64,000 nucleotides of DNA from Gammaproteobacteria bacterium (GCA_003164785.1 PLUE01000065.1:94003-158002), one strand, 5' to 3'. Numbered from the stretch's first letter, positions 52,765 through 62,275 are shown. Numbers and translations: made by a program. Notes: generated from the letters alone by a model not told the origin.

Positions 52765-53649
52765 CTACGGTGTGGGGCCGCGAGCGACGGGACGATCGGC
52801 ATTGCGGATCCACTCGCTCCAGGAACCGGCATAGAGTCTGGCACCGGTCAGGCCGGCGAGTTCCATCGCGAGCAGATTGTGACAGGCGGTGACGCCCGAG
52901 CCGCACATCATGATCGTATTCGCGGGTTCGGCGCCGGCCAGCCGCGTGAGCCAACGCCTGCGCAATTCCGCAGCGGGGAGGAAGCGCCCGCCCGCATCCA
53001 AATTGCCGGCGAAGGGGTGATTGATCGCGCCCGGGACGTGCCCGGCCACGGGATCGATCGGTTCAACGAGGCCTGCGTAGCGTTCGGCTGCTCGCGCGTC
53101 CACCACCCGATGCTCGGGGTCGCCCAGCGCTTGCTGCACGTCCGCGGCGGTCGCCACCGCGTGCAGGTCGGCCGTGGCGGCGACCAGCGCCGCGGCAGCA
53201 GATGGCGCCGCGGCTGCGGATTGCAGGGCGTCCGGTGCGGCCGCGCCCGATTCGACGGCGCCGCCCGCGCCCAGCCATGCCTTGAATCCGCCGTCGAGGA
53301 CGGCGACCTCGGCATGTCCCAGCCAGCGCAGCAGCCACCACGCGCGCGCGGCGAAGGCGCCATTGGCGTCATCGTAGACGACGACCTGAACGCCGTCGGT
53401 GATGCCCAGGGAGGCGAAAAGCCTGCCGAGCGCCTCGGGCGAGGGCAGCGGGTGCCGCCCGGTGTGCGGCGTTACCGGGCCCGCGAGGTGCTGGTTGAGA
53501 TCGACGTATCGAGCCCCGGGGACGTGCGCCGTGAGGTAGGCCTGGCGGCCCGCGGCAGGTGCATTCAAGTCGAACCGGCAGTCGAGGACGACGCAAGACC
53601 CAAGAATTCCCCCCAAGGATCGCGCATCGATGAGATTGGTCCGCAGCAT
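52765..53649 (-). CDS. sseA: 3-mercaptopyruvate/thiosulfate sulfurtransferase
   Basis: A 294-residue two-domain rhodanese. The catalytic loop is CGSGVTA with Cys249; the first, inactive domain has VVLDCRFDL and ARYVDLNQHLAGP. The CGSGVT form fits 3-mercaptopyruvate sulfurtransferase. An Ala-rich insertion near residue 145 (QSAAAAPSAAAALVAATADL) links the domains. It is divergent from the GST, with 49 bp between starts. Confidence 0.9.
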   Translation of the reverse strand: MLRTNLIDARSLGGILGSCVVLDCRFDLNAPAAGRQAYLTAHVPGARYVDLNQHLAGPVTPHTGRHPLPSPEALGRLFASLGITDGVQVVVYDDANGAFAARAWWLLRWLGHAEVAVLDGGFKAWLGAGGAVESGAAAPDALQSAAAAPSAAAALVAATADLHAVATAADVQQALGDPEHRVVDARAAERYAGLVEPIDPVAGHVPGAINHPFAGNLDAGGRFLPAAELRRRWLTRLAGAEPANTIMMCGSGVTACHNLLAMELAGLTGARLYAGSWSEWIRNADRPVARGPTP

Positions 53650-53698
53650 CGCTGGAGCTTATCGCGGAACGTCATACGTCATCCGTTACAATTGAGGA

Positions 53699-54361
53699 AT
53701 GGCACTTACTCTTTATTGGGGCAGCGGCAGCCCGTTCTCGTGGCGCGTTCTGTTGGCGTTGGAGCACAAGGGATTGCCTTTCGACTCCCAACTGCTGCAT
53801 TTCGACAAGCAGGAGCAGCAGTCGCCGCAGATGCTGAAAATGAATCCGCGCGGCCGGGTCCCCGTGCTGAAAGACGGCGACTACGTGGTGTTCGAGTCCG
53901 TCGCGATTCTTTACTACCTGGACATGAAGTATCCGCAGATACCGATCTTCGGCGAAAGTCCCGAGGAGGCCGGGGTCATCATGCGCGTGATCTGCGAGTT
54001 CCAGGCCTACGCGGAGCCGTACGTGCAGAAGATCATCGACGCCATTTTCGCCGACCGGGTGGCGCAGGATGTCGACGCGCTCACCGACGCCATGCACGTG
54101 GTCGGGCGGGAGGCACGTACCATCGAAGGGCGGCTCAGCAAGGAAGAATGGATCGTCGGGGCGCATTACTCCGCGCTGGACATGGTCATCTTCCCTTGGA
54201 TCCAATTGTTGCGGCGCGCTTTGGACAAGCCGGCGGCCGCCGAGCTGGGAGCTCGGTTTTTACCGATGGAACGGAATTATCCTGCCCTGGCCCGCTGGAT
54301 CCACCGAATCGAGGCGCTTCCCGGCTACGAGCGAACTTACCCGCCTCATTGGCGCGAATAG
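53699..54361 (+). CDS. Glutathione S-transferase family protein
   Basis: A 220-residue full-length GST: N-domain LYWGSGSPFSWRVLLALEHK, NPRGRVPVLKDGDYVVFESV, and an intact helical C-domain (DMVIFPWIQLLRRAL, FLPMERNYPALARWIHRIEA). The cytosolic enzyme adds glutathione to electrophiles; the Ser in SPFSWR may be catalytic. A T-tailed hairpin follows. Confidence 0.88.
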   Translation: MALTLYWGSGSPFSWRVLLALEHKGLPFDSQLLHFDKQEQQSPQMLKMNPRGRVPVLKDGDYVVFESVAILYYLDMKYPQIPIFGESPEEAGVIMRVICEFQAYAEPYVQKIIDAIFADRVAQDVDALTDAMHVVGREARTIEGRLSKEEWIVGAHYSALDMVIFPWIQLLRRALDKPAAAELGARFLPMERNYPALARWIHRIEALPGYERTYPPHWRE

Positions 54362-54414
54362 GCCGGGGAAGGTAGGCTGGCAGCGGTTTGCAAGTGGTGA
54401 CCCTGCGTGGCGTG

Positions 54415-54445
54415 GCCCGCGGGGCTGACGCCCGTGGCTTTTTAA
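54415..54445 (+). terminator. Probable intrinsic terminator after GST
   Basis: A GC-rich stem (GCCcGCGGG with CCCGTGGC, one bulge, one G-T) around a short loop is followed by CTTTTT. It lies about 55 bp after the GST stop and before the homospermidine synthase gene. Confidence 0.55.
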
Positions 54446-54488
54446 ACTGTCATTAAACTGTAGGAAAAAACAAATTGGGAAAAACATT

Positions 54489-55907
54489 ATGACCAAACAT
54501 GAAGTGCATGTGAATTTTGCGGGCAAGATCGTCTTTGTCGGTTTTGGCAGCATCGGACAAGGAGTTCTGCCGCTGATCTTGCGTCACATCGGCACTTCGG
54601 CAGATCGCATCACCATCGTCACCGCCGAGGATGCCGGACGCGGCGAAGCCGATCATTTCGGCGTCAAATTCGTCAAAAAAGCGCTGACACCCGAGAACTA
54701 CCGCGCCACTCTGGAACCGCTGCTGGGCGAGGGGGATTTCCTCCTGAATCTGTCGGTGGACGTGTCGAGCACGGCGTTGGTCGCGCTGGCCCGCGAACGC
54801 GGCGCCTTGTATCTCGACACCTGCATCGAGCCATGGGCCGGCGGCTACACGGACCCGGGCGCGTCGGTGGAGTCCCGCAGCAATTATGCGATGCGCCTCG
54901 ACGCGTTGAAGCTGCGCGACCGGGGCAAGGATGCGCCGACGGCGGTGCTGACACATGGTGCGAATCCCGGTTTGGTCTCCCATTTGGTCAAACAGGCCTT
55001 GCTGAACATCGCCAAGGACATGGGCGTGGATGCGGGTGCACCGAGCACGCGCGACGAGTGGGCGAAGCTCGCCCAGACGCTCGGCATCAAGGTGATCCAC
55101 ATCGCCGAGCGCGACACGCAGGTGGCGAACGCGCCGAAAGAGGCGAACGAGTTCGTCAACACCTGGTCCGTCGACGGCTTCGTCAGCGAGGGTGCGCAAC
55201 CGGCAGAACTCGGTTGGGGCACCCATGAGAAACATTTTCCGGTGGACGGCGGCCGCCACTCGAAGGGATCCGGCTGCGCCATCTACTTGAACCGGCCGGG
55301 CGCCAGCACCCGGGTTCGTACCTGGACTCCAGAAGCGGGACACTTCCATGGCTTCTTGATTACGCACTCCGAAGCCATTTCGCTCGCCGATTATTACACC
55401 GTGAAGGATGGCGACCAGGTCGTGTACCGGCCCACCACGCACTACGCCTACCATCCCTGCGACAACGCGGTGCTGTCGGTCCATGAGTTCGCCGGCCGCA
55501 ACTGGCATTTGCAGGACAAGAAGCGAATCATGCTGAAGGAGATCACCCAGGGCATCGATGAGCTCGGCGTGCTGCTCGCCGGTCACGCGAAGAATGCCTA
55601 CTGGTACGGATCTCAGCTTTCCGTGGCGGAAGCGCGCGACCTGGCGCCCTTCAACAGTGCGACCAGTCTGCAGGTCACCGCGGCAGCCCTGGCCGGAATG
55701 ATCTGGGCCATGGAAAATCCCAAGCGCGGGATCGTGGAGCCCGACGACATGGACTTCGCCCGTCCGCTCGGCATCTGCATGCCGTATCTGGGGACCGTGG
55801 TCGGCAAGTACACGGATTGGACGCCGCTGTATCAGCGTGGCGAACTGTTCGAGGAGGACCTCGACACGTCCGATCCGTGGCAGTTCAAGAACGTGCGGGT
55901 CGTTTAA
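54489..55907 (+). CDS. hss: Homospermidine synthase
   Basis: A 472-residue bacterial homospermidine synthase, normal size. N-terminal NAD-binding GFGSIGQGVLPLIL, then DTCIEPWAGGYTDPG, THGANPGLVSHLVKQALL, and WGTHEKHFPVDG. It joins two putrescines (or spermidine and putrescine) to form homospermidine and releases ammonia or diaminopropane. ATG at 54489 is preceded by TTGGGAAAAAC, a weak ribosome site in an AT-rich leader. Confidence 0.96.
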   Translation: MTKHEVHVNFAGKIVFVGFGSIGQGVLPLILRHIGTSADRITIVTAEDAGRGEADHFGVKFVKKALTPENYRATLEPLLGEGDFLLNLSVDVSSTALVALARERGALYLDTCIEPWAGGYTDPGASVESRSNYAMRLDALKLRDRGKDAPTAVLTHGANPGLVSHLVKQALLNIAKDMGVDAGAPSTRDEWAKLAQTLGIKVIHIAERDTQVANAPKEANEFVNTWSVDGFVSEGAQPAELGWGTHEKHFPVDGGRHSKGSGCAIYLNRPGASTRVRTWTPEAGHFHGFLITHSEAISLADYYTVKDGDQVVYRPTTHYAYHPCDNAVLSVHEFAGRNWHLQDKKRIMLKEITQGIDELGVLLAGHAKNAYWYGSQLSVAEARDLAPFNSATSLQVTAAALAGMIWAMENPKRGIVEPDDMDFARPLGICMPYLGTVVGKYTDWTPLYQRGELFEEDLDTSDPWQFKNVRVV

Positions 55908-55943
55908 GCCTCGAATCGAGGCAGCCACGCGGTGGAAGCCGGT

Positions 55944-56465
55944 CTACAGGGGCCGGCTTCCATAGTCGATCGCCACGATGATGACGGTGCCGGCGCCGCC
56001 GGGCAGGGCGACGGTCACTTCATCATCGAGCCGCTTGCCGAGCAAGCCCCGGCCGAGCGGTGAATCCATGCTGACGTAATCGTTGGCCATATCGAATTCA
56101 TCGGGTCCCACCAGGCGATACCAGCGCAAATTGCCCCCAGGATATTCGAGCTGTACCCACGCGCCGAAATAGACCCGTTGCGGGTCGCGTCGGCCGGGAT
56201 TTGCCGCGAAGTCGACGATGGTCATGCCGTCCAGCCGTTTGCGCAGGAAGCGCACCCGGCGATCGATCTCGTGCAGCCGCTTTTTGCCGTAGGTGTACTC
56301 GGCGTTTTCCGACCGGTCGCCTTGTGCAGCTGCTTCGGAGACGGCAATCGTGACCCGCGGCCTCTCCTCCAGCCAGAGCTGGTCGAGTTCGGCGCGCAGC
56401 CGCTGCGCTCCTTCGGGAGTGATGTATTTGGATCCGGGAGTGGTCGGAGGGCGATATCGTGACAC
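55944..56465 (-). CDS. greB: Transcription elongation factor GreB
   Basis: A 173-residue GreB: coiled-coil N-terminus with the acidic tip (GDRSENAEYTYGKKRLHEID) that reaches the RNA polymerase active centre to cut backtracked RNA, and a C-terminal FKBP-like domain (FGAWVQLEYPG, YVSMDSPLGRGLLGKRLDDE). The N-terminal extension SRYRPPTTPGSKYI is GreB-like, not GreA-like. Confidence 0.94.
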   Translation of the reverse strand: MSRYRPPTTPGSKYITPEGAQRLRAELDQLWLEERPRVTIAVSEAAAQGDRSENAEYTYGKKRLHEIDRRVRFLRKRLDGMTIVDFAANPGRRDPQRVYFGAWVQLEYPGGNLRWYRLVGPDEFDMANDYVSMDSPLGRGLLGKRLDDEVTVALPGGAGTVIIVAIDYGSRPL

Positions 56466-56576
56466 GGTGCAGCGACAACTGATCTTTTAAAGACGTGAAC
56501 CGCTTCTGATGTGTCGATGGGCGATTGAGTGGTTGCTCACAGATTGATCGCCGCTGATGTCTCAAAGTCTGTACCC

Positions 56577-56771
56577 ATGAGCGCTAAATATTACACCCAC
56601 TTCATTGCGCAGTCCGAAGACGCGATTGAATACAGCGAGTATCGCGGCGTGGTCGAACTGCTCGGGCAATCCAAGATCCAGGGCAACCGGGACATCGCCA
56701 AGATGCTGGCCCGCAGCTTCGATCTGGATGAAACCGACATTCAAGTTCTACAGTGGCACCATATTCACTGA
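56577..56771 (+). CDS. Small protein, unknown function
   Basis: A 64-residue protein (MSAKYYTHFIAQSEDAIEYS ... DETDIQVLQWHHIH) with an acidic, mostly helical sequence. It has no signal peptide. ATG at 56577 was chosen; the in-frame start at 56529 would add 16 residues without a ribosome site. A strong terminator 63 bp downstream supports it as a separate transcription unit. Confidence 0.62.
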   Translation: MSAKYYTHFIAQSEDAIEYSEYRGVVELLGQSKIQGNRDIAKMLARSFDLDETDIQVLQWHHIH

Positions 56772-56833
56772 CCCCATCGACTCCTGCATCCCCTAGCGGG
56801 CTTTACTTCCCTTCATTGAAGTCCGCATCTCCG

Positions 56834-56863
56834 CCCTGAGCTCATCCCTCAGGGCTTTTTTTT
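56834..56863 (+). terminator. Strong intrinsic terminator
   Basis: CCCTGAG (56834-56840) and CTCAGGG (56848-56854) form a 7-bp stem with a 7-base loop, followed by C and eight T. It ends the small unknown gene. Confidence 0.88.
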
Positions 56864-56918
56864 GCGCGGTGTTAGACTGGCGCCCACGCCTCCGCTCGAG
56901 GCGATGAAGGGGACGATG

Positions 56919-57572
56919 ATGCGCCGATCCGCTTGGGCCTTGCTGGTGGTTGCCGGATTCATCTTGTCGGGATGCGGCTACAACGCGATCCAGACGCAGG
57001 ATGAGCAGATCAAATCCGCCTGGTCGGAGGTCCTCAACCAATATCAGCGGCGTGCCGACCTGATTCCGAATTTAGTGAACACGGTCAAGGGCTTCGCCGC
57101 GCAGGAGTCGAGCGTGCTGTTGGGCGTCACCGAGGCGCGCGCGAAGGTCGGTTCGATCCAGGCGACCCCGGATCTCGTGAACGATCCTGAGGCGTTCGCC
57201 AAATTCACGGCGGCCCAGGGGCAGCTGTCGAGCGCCTTGTCCCGCCTCATGGTGGTGACCGAGAATTATCCCATACTGAAGTCCAACCAGAACTTTCGCG
57301 ACCTGCAGGCGCAACTCGAGGGAACGGAAAACCGCATCACGGTGGCCCGCAATCGCTATATTCAGGCGGTGCAGAACTACAACGTCACCGTGCGGTCGTT
57401 CCCGGGCGTCCTCACGGCCAGGTTGTTCGGCTACAAAGAGAAGCCGAATTTTGTCGTTCAGGACGAAGCGGCGATCTCCAAGCCGCCCAGCGTGGATTTC
57501 GGCAACCCGTCGGCCGGGGCGCTGCCGGCGGCGACTGCGCCATCCATGGCCCCGGCTGCGCCGGTACATTGA
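56919..57572 (+). CDS. lemA: LemA family lipoprotein
   Basis: A 217-residue LemA protein: signal peptide with lipobox SGCG (ILSGCGYN), then a helical bundle QTQDEQIKSAWSEVLNQYQR, RADLIPNLVNTVKGFAAQES, LGVTEARAKVG, NRYIQAVQNYNVTVRSFPG. Function is unclear; LemA is regularly paired with TPM-domain proteins, as here. Of three in-frame ATG codons (56904, 56916, 56919), 56919 has the best spacing to AAGGGG. The stop overlaps the next TTG start. Confidence 0.9.
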   Translation: MRRSAWALLVVAGFILSGCGYNAIQTQDEQIKSAWSEVLNQYQRRADLIPNLVNTVKGFAAQESSVLLGVTEARAKVGSIQATPDLVNDPEAFAKFTAAQGQLSSALSRLMVVTENYPILKSNQNFRDLQAQLEGTENRITVARNRYIQAVQNYNVTVRSFPGVLTARLFGYKEKPNFVVQDEAAISKPPSVDFGNPSAGALPAATAPSMAPAAPVH

Positions 57573-58447
57573 CGTTGACCAGGTTCGGCCGGCTCGCGGC
57601 CGGCATCACATTGCTTCTTGTCACGTTGCTGGCCCGCGCCGACGTCGCGGTGCCGCAGTTGACTGCCCAGGTCATCGATTTGACCGGGACGCTGTCCGGG
57701 GGCGCCGTCAATCGCTTGGAAGCCAAATTGGCGGCATTCGAGGCCAGGAAGGGCAGCCAGATCGCGGTCCTGATCGTGCCGACCACCCAGCCGGAGGAAA
57801 TCGAGCAGTACGGCATTCGGGTCGCCGACCAGTGGAAGCTGGGCCGGAAGGGGGTGGACGACGGCGTCATCCTGCTGGTGGCCAAGAACGATCGGCGGGT
57901 GCGCATCGAAGTGGGGCAGGGATTGGAAGGCGCGATCCCCGACGCGATCGCGAATCGCATCGTCACGGACACCATCACGCCGCATTTCAAACTGGGCGAC
58001 TATGACGGCGGCATCGAAGCGGGCATCGATCAGGTGATTTCCGTGGTCGATGGCGAGCCGCTGCCGGAGCCCGACAAGACATGGGAGCGCTCGCGCGGGT
58101 TCGGCAATCTGTTGCCGCTCTTGTTGGTGGTGGCGTTCGTCGCCAGCGGCGTTCTGCGAAGCGTGTTCGGGCGACTGCTCGGGTCGGTCGCGACCGGCGG
58201 TCTGATCGGCGGGATCGCGTGGTTGCTGAGCCATGTGCTGCCCGTGGGCGTCGGCGCCGGCGTGGTGGGTTTCTTGTTCGCGATGTTGTTGGGTTCCTCG
58301 CGCGGTTGGTCGGCGGGTGGGGGTGGCGGCTGGAGCGGAGGCTTCGGTGGCGGTCTGGGCGGTGGCCTCGGTGGCGGTGGCCGGGGCGGCGGCTTCTCCG
58401 GCGGGGGCGGCAGCTTCAGCGGTGGCGGCGCCTCGGGTAGTTGGTAA
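57569..58447 (+). CDS. TPM-domain membrane protein (YgcG-like)
   Basis: A 292-residue protein: signal peptide (ITLLLVTLLARADVAVPQ), TPM domain (IDLTGTLSGGAVNRLEAKLA, SQIAVLIVPTTQPEEIEQYG, RVRIEVGQGLEGAIPD), two hydrophobic helices (about 175-200, 210-245) and a Gly/Ser-rich tail ending SGSW. The start is TTG overlapping the LemA stop (TTGA); TTG at 57575 is an alternative. The TPM fold is linked to envelope homeostasis. Confidence 0.88.
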   Translation: MTLTRFGRLAAGITLLLVTLLARADVAVPQLTAQVIDLTGTLSGGAVNRLEAKLAAFEARKGSQIAVLIVPTTQPEEIEQYGIRVADQWKLGRKGVDDGVILLVAKNDRRVRIEVGQGLEGAIPDAIANRIVTDTITPHFKLGDYDGGIEAGIDQVISVVDGEPLPEPDKTWERSRGFGNLLPLLLVVAFVASGVLRSVFGRLLGSVATGGLIGGIAWLLSHVLPVGVGAGVVGFLFAMLLGSSRGWSAGGGGGWSGGFGGGLGGGLGGGGRGGGFSGGGGSFSGGGASGSW

Positions 58448-58956
58448 TGCAGCTCAAGCGGCTGATTCGACACGTCGTGGCGCCGCATTGGCGGACCCGT
58501 GTGTTGTTTCCGACCGCGGCTTTGGATGCCATCGAACAGGCGGTGACCCGTGCCGAACGCACGCATGGCGGCGAGATTCGATTCGTCATCGAAACCGCGC
58601 TCGCTCCCTTGCACGTTTTGAACGAGCTGAGCCCGCGCGATCGCGCACTCGAGGTGTTCGCGCGCTTGAAAGTGTGGGACACGGAGCACAACAACGGGGT
58701 GCTGATCTACGTGCAGCTTGCCGACCGCGTCGTGGAGATCGTGGCCGATCGCGGCTTCTTGGGGAAAGTAAGTCCCGCGGAATGGGAGGGGGTCTGCCGG
58801 CTGATGGAAGAGCATTTCCGGGCCGGAAAGTACCAGGCAGGGGCCATTGCGGGCGTCGACGCCGTGGGAACCCTGCTCGGGCGCCATTTTCCATCCCGGC
58901 CCGGCGGCCCCGCGTCGACTCATAACCAATTGCCTGATCGACCGACTTTGCTGTAG
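58447..58956 (+). CDS. TPM-domain protein, cytoplasmic-type
   Basis: A 169-residue second TPM-domain protein (FPTAALDAIEQAVTRAERTH, HNNGVLIYVQLADRVVEIVA, DRGFLGKVSPAEWEGVCRLM) without a signal peptide. The ATG overlaps the upstream stop (TAATG). The LemA-TPM-TPM order is common in Proteobacteria. Confidence 0.88.
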   Translation: MQLKRLIRHVVAPHWRTRVLFPTAALDAIEQAVTRAERTHGGEIRFVIETALAPLHVLNELSPRDRALEVFARLKVWDTEHNNGVLIYVQLADRVVEIVADRGFLGKVSPAEWEGVCRLMEEHFRAGKYQAGAIAGVDAVGTLLGRHFPSRPGGPASTHNQLPDRPTLL

Positions 58957-58964
58957 ATAGGCGG

Positions 58965-60176
58965 ATGGCAAAAACTCTAGTCGATTCTTCCCGTTGGCGT
59001 GCCCTTGGGGCGCTGATTCTAGGACTGGGCGCTGCGGGCTGCTCGCTGTTCCACACGACCAAGATCGAACCGCCGCCGATCGTCGCAGTGCCCCCGTCGC
59101 CGCCCGAATTGCCCAAACCGACCGCCACGCATCGCTTCGACATCGACGCGACCACCGAGGTCGTGGGCTACGTGCAGAAAACCATCGTCGGCAAGGAGGA
59201 CACGCTCCCCGACATCGCACGACGTTTCGATGTGGGCTATGAGGAAATCTTGCTGGCCAATCCTGGCGTCGATCCGTGGCTGCCGGGCGTCGGCCGGGAA
59301 GTGGTCGTTCCGACCCAGTTCATTCTGCCTGCCGCGCCGCACGGGGGAGTGGTGGTGGACGTCGCCGCGATGCGTATCTTCTATTACCCGCCGCACAAGA
59401 AGAACGAGCAGCAGGTCGTCTACACGCACCCCATCGGTATCGGCCGGGTCGGTTGGAGAACACCGGAGGGCACGACCAAAATCGTGAGCCGTACCAAGGA
59501 TCCGGTATGGACGGTGCCCAAATCGGTGCGGGACGAACACGCCGAGGACGGTGAGAAGCTGCCCGCGCGCGTGCCCGCGGGGCCGGACAATCCACTGGGC
59601 CAGTACATGTTCCGCTTGAGCTGGCCCAGCTACCTCATCCATGGAACCAACAAGCCGTACGGGGTGGGCATGCGCTCGAGCCATGGCTGCATGCGCTTGT
59701 ACCCCGAGGACATTGCGGTGTTCTTCGATCTGATTCCGATCGGCACCAAGGTCACGGTGGTCAATCAGCCCTACCTGTTCGGCTGGCGCGACGGCGTCAT
59801 GTATTTTCAGGCCTACGCCGTGATGGAAGACGACTCGCGCGACTGGAGCAAGAACCGTCAGCGCTTGCTCGCGCACCTGCTCAACCCCACGGTGCGCAAA
59901 GAGATTTCGGTGAAGGACAACGATATCGATTGGCAGCGAGTGGGTGATCTCGCGCACTCGCCGCGCGCATTGCCGGTGCCGGTGACCGGCGGTCACGACG
60001 GCGTCGACGCGGTGGTTTCCCGGTCCTTACTGGTCGACAATACGTTGCCGGACGGCTCGAACTGGGACGGGAAGAGCGGGTTGTTGGTCGACGAGAAGAC
60101 CTTCAACGACCTGGTGGGCGGGCAGGCCAAGGCTCCTCCGGTGTCTCGATCGCAACCGTCCGCTCACCAACTTTAA
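58965..60176 (+). CDS. L,D-transpeptidase lipoprotein (ErfK/YbiS/YkuD)
   Basis: A 403-residue lipoprotein: lipobox AAGC (residues 23-26), Pro-rich linker, a LysM-type segment (TLPDIARRFDVGYEEILLAN), and a YkuD domain with catalytic SHGCMRL (Ser239, His240, Cys242). It makes 3-3 cross-links or attaches lipoprotein to peptidoglycan. C-terminal 80 residues have no match. It starts 8 bp after the TPM gene. Confidence 0.94.
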   Translation: MAKTLVDSSRWRALGALILGLGAAGCSLFHTTKIEPPPIVAVPPSPPELPKPTATHRFDIDATTEVVGYVQKTIVGKEDTLPDIARRFDVGYEEILLANPGVDPWLPGVGREVVVPTQFILPAAPHGGVVVDVAAMRIFYYPPHKKNEQQVVYTHPIGIGRVGWRTPEGTTKIVSRTKDPVWTVPKSVRDEHAEDGEKLPARVPAGPDNPLGQYMFRLSWPSYLIHGTNKPYGVGMRSSHGCMRLYPEDIAVFFDLIPIGTKVTVVNQPYLFGWRDGVMYFQAYAVMEDDSRDWSKNRQRLLAHLLNPTVRKEISVKDNDIDWQRVGDLAHSPRALPVPVTGGHDGVDAVVSRSLLVDNTLPDGSNWDGKSGLLVDEKTFNDLVGGQAKAPPVSRSQPSAHQL

Positions 60177-60189
60177 GGCGAGAATTCCC

Positions 60190-62124
60190 ATGCGTCACTG
60201 TGTCGCGGCCCTGGTGCTTACGGGGTTCCGCATCACCATGGCCGGTGCGGCGACGCCGGACCTGGCGCCCATCCAGTCCGGTCTGGACTATCATTCCTTC
60301 GCCAACATCGAGCAGTTTCGGGTGACTCACCTGGAACTGGATCTGCGCGTCGATCCATTCTTCAAGACGCTGCGCGGCATGGTCGGGCTGAAGATCAAGC
60401 GGCTGGATCCGAATGCCACCGAGCTGATTCTCGACACCCGGGACCTCAATGTCTCGGATGTCACCATCAAGGCGCAGGACGTGCTCGGGGCGACGGCCAA
60501 AAGCGAAACCACGTGGGTGAGTCGTCCGTTCCATTTCCAGAAGAAGGATCCGATTCTCGGATCCGCCCTGGTCATCGAACTGCCGCCGTCGCAAAAGACC
60601 ACGCTGTTCGTGCGGATCGACTACGAAACCTCGCCGACGGCGCCCGCGCTGCAATGGGTGGGCGCCAGCCAGACCGCGGGCAAGCACACGGGTTTCTTCT
60701 TCACCCAAAACGAGCCGATCGGCGCGCGCAGCTGGATTCCCCTGCAGGATACGCCCCAGGTTCGCGTGACGTACACGGCCACGATCCACACGTCCGCCGA
60801 CGTGCTGGCGGTCATGAGCGCCAAGAATGACCCCAATGCCAAGCGCAACGGCATTTATACCTTCGACATGCCGGAGGCCATCCCGTCCTATCTGATCGCG
60901 TTGGCGGTGGGCGATTTTCAGTTCAAGGCGACCGGACCGCGCACCGGCGTGTATGCGGAGAAGTCGGTGCTGAAGGCGGCAGCCAAGGAGTTCGCCGACA
61001 CCGAGTCCATGATCGAGACCAGTGAAAAATTGTTCGGTCCCTACCGCTGGGATCGTTACGACATCCTGGTCCTGCCGCCGAGTTATCCGGTGGGCGGCAT
61101 GGAAAATCCGCGCTTGTCGTTCATCACTCCCACCGTCATCGCGGGCGACAAGAGCCTGGTTTCGGTGATCGCTCACGAGCTGGCGCATTCCTGGTCCGGC
61201 AATCTGGTGAGCAACGCGACCTGGCGCGACCTGTGGCTCAACGAAGGGTTCACCGATTACCTCGAGAGCCGCATCATCAACGCAGTCTACGGCGAGAAGC
61301 GCGAAATGATGGAGCGGGTGTTGGGGCTGCGGGCGCTCAAGGACAACCTGGCCACGCTCAAACCCGCCGACCAAGTTCTGGCGATCGACCTGCGTGACCG
61401 GGACCCTGACGAGGTGTTCAGCGATGTGCCCTACGAGAAGGGTCGGTTGTTCCTGACCTACCTCGACGCCAAATTCGGGCGCGAGCGGTTCGATGCCTTT
61501 CTGCGCAGCTATTTCGACCATTTTGCCTTCAAGAGCATCACGACCGAGCAATTCGTGGGGTACCTGCAGGAAAATCTGCTGGATCGTTATCCGGGCATCG
61601 TGACGCCAATCCAAGTCACGGCATGGGTGTCGGGGCCGGGGATTCCGCAGGATGCGGTGCTGCCCACGTCGACCGAGTTCGCGCCGGTCGATCAGGCACG
61701 CGTGGACTGGCTGGGCGGCAAGCTCACATCCAAGGAGCTCAAACTCACCAGCGCCGGCTGGGCGGCCCAGCAGTGGCTGTACTTCTTGAACAACATGCCC
61801 GCGCGCCTGAGCACGTCGCAGATGGCGGACTTGGATCAAACATGCGCCTTCTCGCGCACGCCCAATGCGGAAATCGGCCACAGCTGGTTCCTGCTGGTCA
61901 TCCGCAACCAATACCAACCCAGCTATGTTCGACTGGAGCAATATCTGGAAACGATCGGACGCCGTAAGCTCGTCACGCCCCTTTACGTGGAATTGATGAA
62001 AACGCCCGGTGGTGCGGTGCAGGCGAAACGCGTCTACGCGCTGGCCCGTGCCGGCTATCATCCTGAGACGGTTGCGGCCATCGACGCCATCGTGAACCCA
62101 AAGTCCGAGGAATCCGATGACTAG
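60190..62124 (+). CDS. M1 family metallo-aminopeptidase
   Basis: A 644-residue zinc aminopeptidase resembling leukotriene A4 hydrolase: exopeptidase motif GGMEN (302-306), zinc motif HELAH (329-333) with third ligand Glu352 (NEGFTDY), and a helical C-domain. An apparent signal peptide (RHCVAALVLTGFRITMAGAA) suggests export. It starts 13 bases after the transpeptidase gene. The stop overlaps a small ORF. Confidence 0.93.
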   Translation: MRHCVAALVLTGFRITMAGAATPDLAPIQSGLDYHSFANIEQFRVTHLELDLRVDPFFKTLRGMVGLKIKRLDPNATELILDTRDLNVSDVTIKAQDVLGATAKSETTWVSRPFHFQKKDPILGSALVIELPPSQKTTLFVRIDYETSPTAPALQWVGASQTAGKHTGFFFTQNEPIGARSWIPLQDTPQVRVTYTATIHTSADVLAVMSAKNDPNAKRNGIYTFDMPEAIPSYLIALAVGDFQFKATGPRTGVYAEKSVLKAAAKEFADTESMIETSEKLFGPYRWDRYDILVLPPSYPVGGMENPRLSFITPTVIAGDKSLVSVIAHELAHSWSGNLVSNATWRDLWLNEGFTDYLESRIINAVYGEKREMMERVLGLRALKDNLATLKPADQVLAIDLRDRDPDEVFSDVPYEKGRLFLTYLDAKFGRERFDAFLRSYFDHFAFKSITTEQFVGYLQENLLDRYPGIVTPIQVTAWVSGPGIPQDAVLPTSTEFAPVDQARVDWLGGKLTSKELKLTSAGWAAQQWLYFLNNMPARLSTSQMADLDQTCAFSRTPNAEIGHSWFLLVIRNQYQPSYVRLEQYLETIGRRKLVTPLYVELMKTPGGAVQAKRVYALARAGYHPETVAAIDAIVNPKSEESDD

Positions 62125-62275
62125 CGAGTGGATGAAAGTGATGCTCGATGAAATCGCGCGCAAGAAGGCGGAAGCCGAACAGGAGCGGCTCGAGCTGGAA
62201 CGCCGTCGCGCCGAGCAGGGGTCGGCGGCGGACGTGCCGGTGAGGCAGCGCCCGGCGGGAGGCCGCACCGCGTGA
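62117..62275 (+). CDS. 52-residue coiled-coil protein
   Basis: MTSEWMKVMLDEIARKKAEA followed by an uninterrupted charged helix (EQERLELERRRAEQ), then a basic tail. The ATG overlaps the M1 gene end by 8 bases, and its last codons lie in the first 29-bp repeat unit. It is probably translated by coupling; function unknown. A chance frame cannot be ruled out. Confidence 0.5.
   Translation: MTSEWMKVMLDEIARKKAEAEQERLELERRRAEQGSAADVPVRQRPAGGRTA

Noticed and set aside
60103..62268. 721-codon minus-strand frame opposite the M1 aminopeptidase
   Set aside because: Shadow of a gene with intact GGMEN and HELAH motifs.
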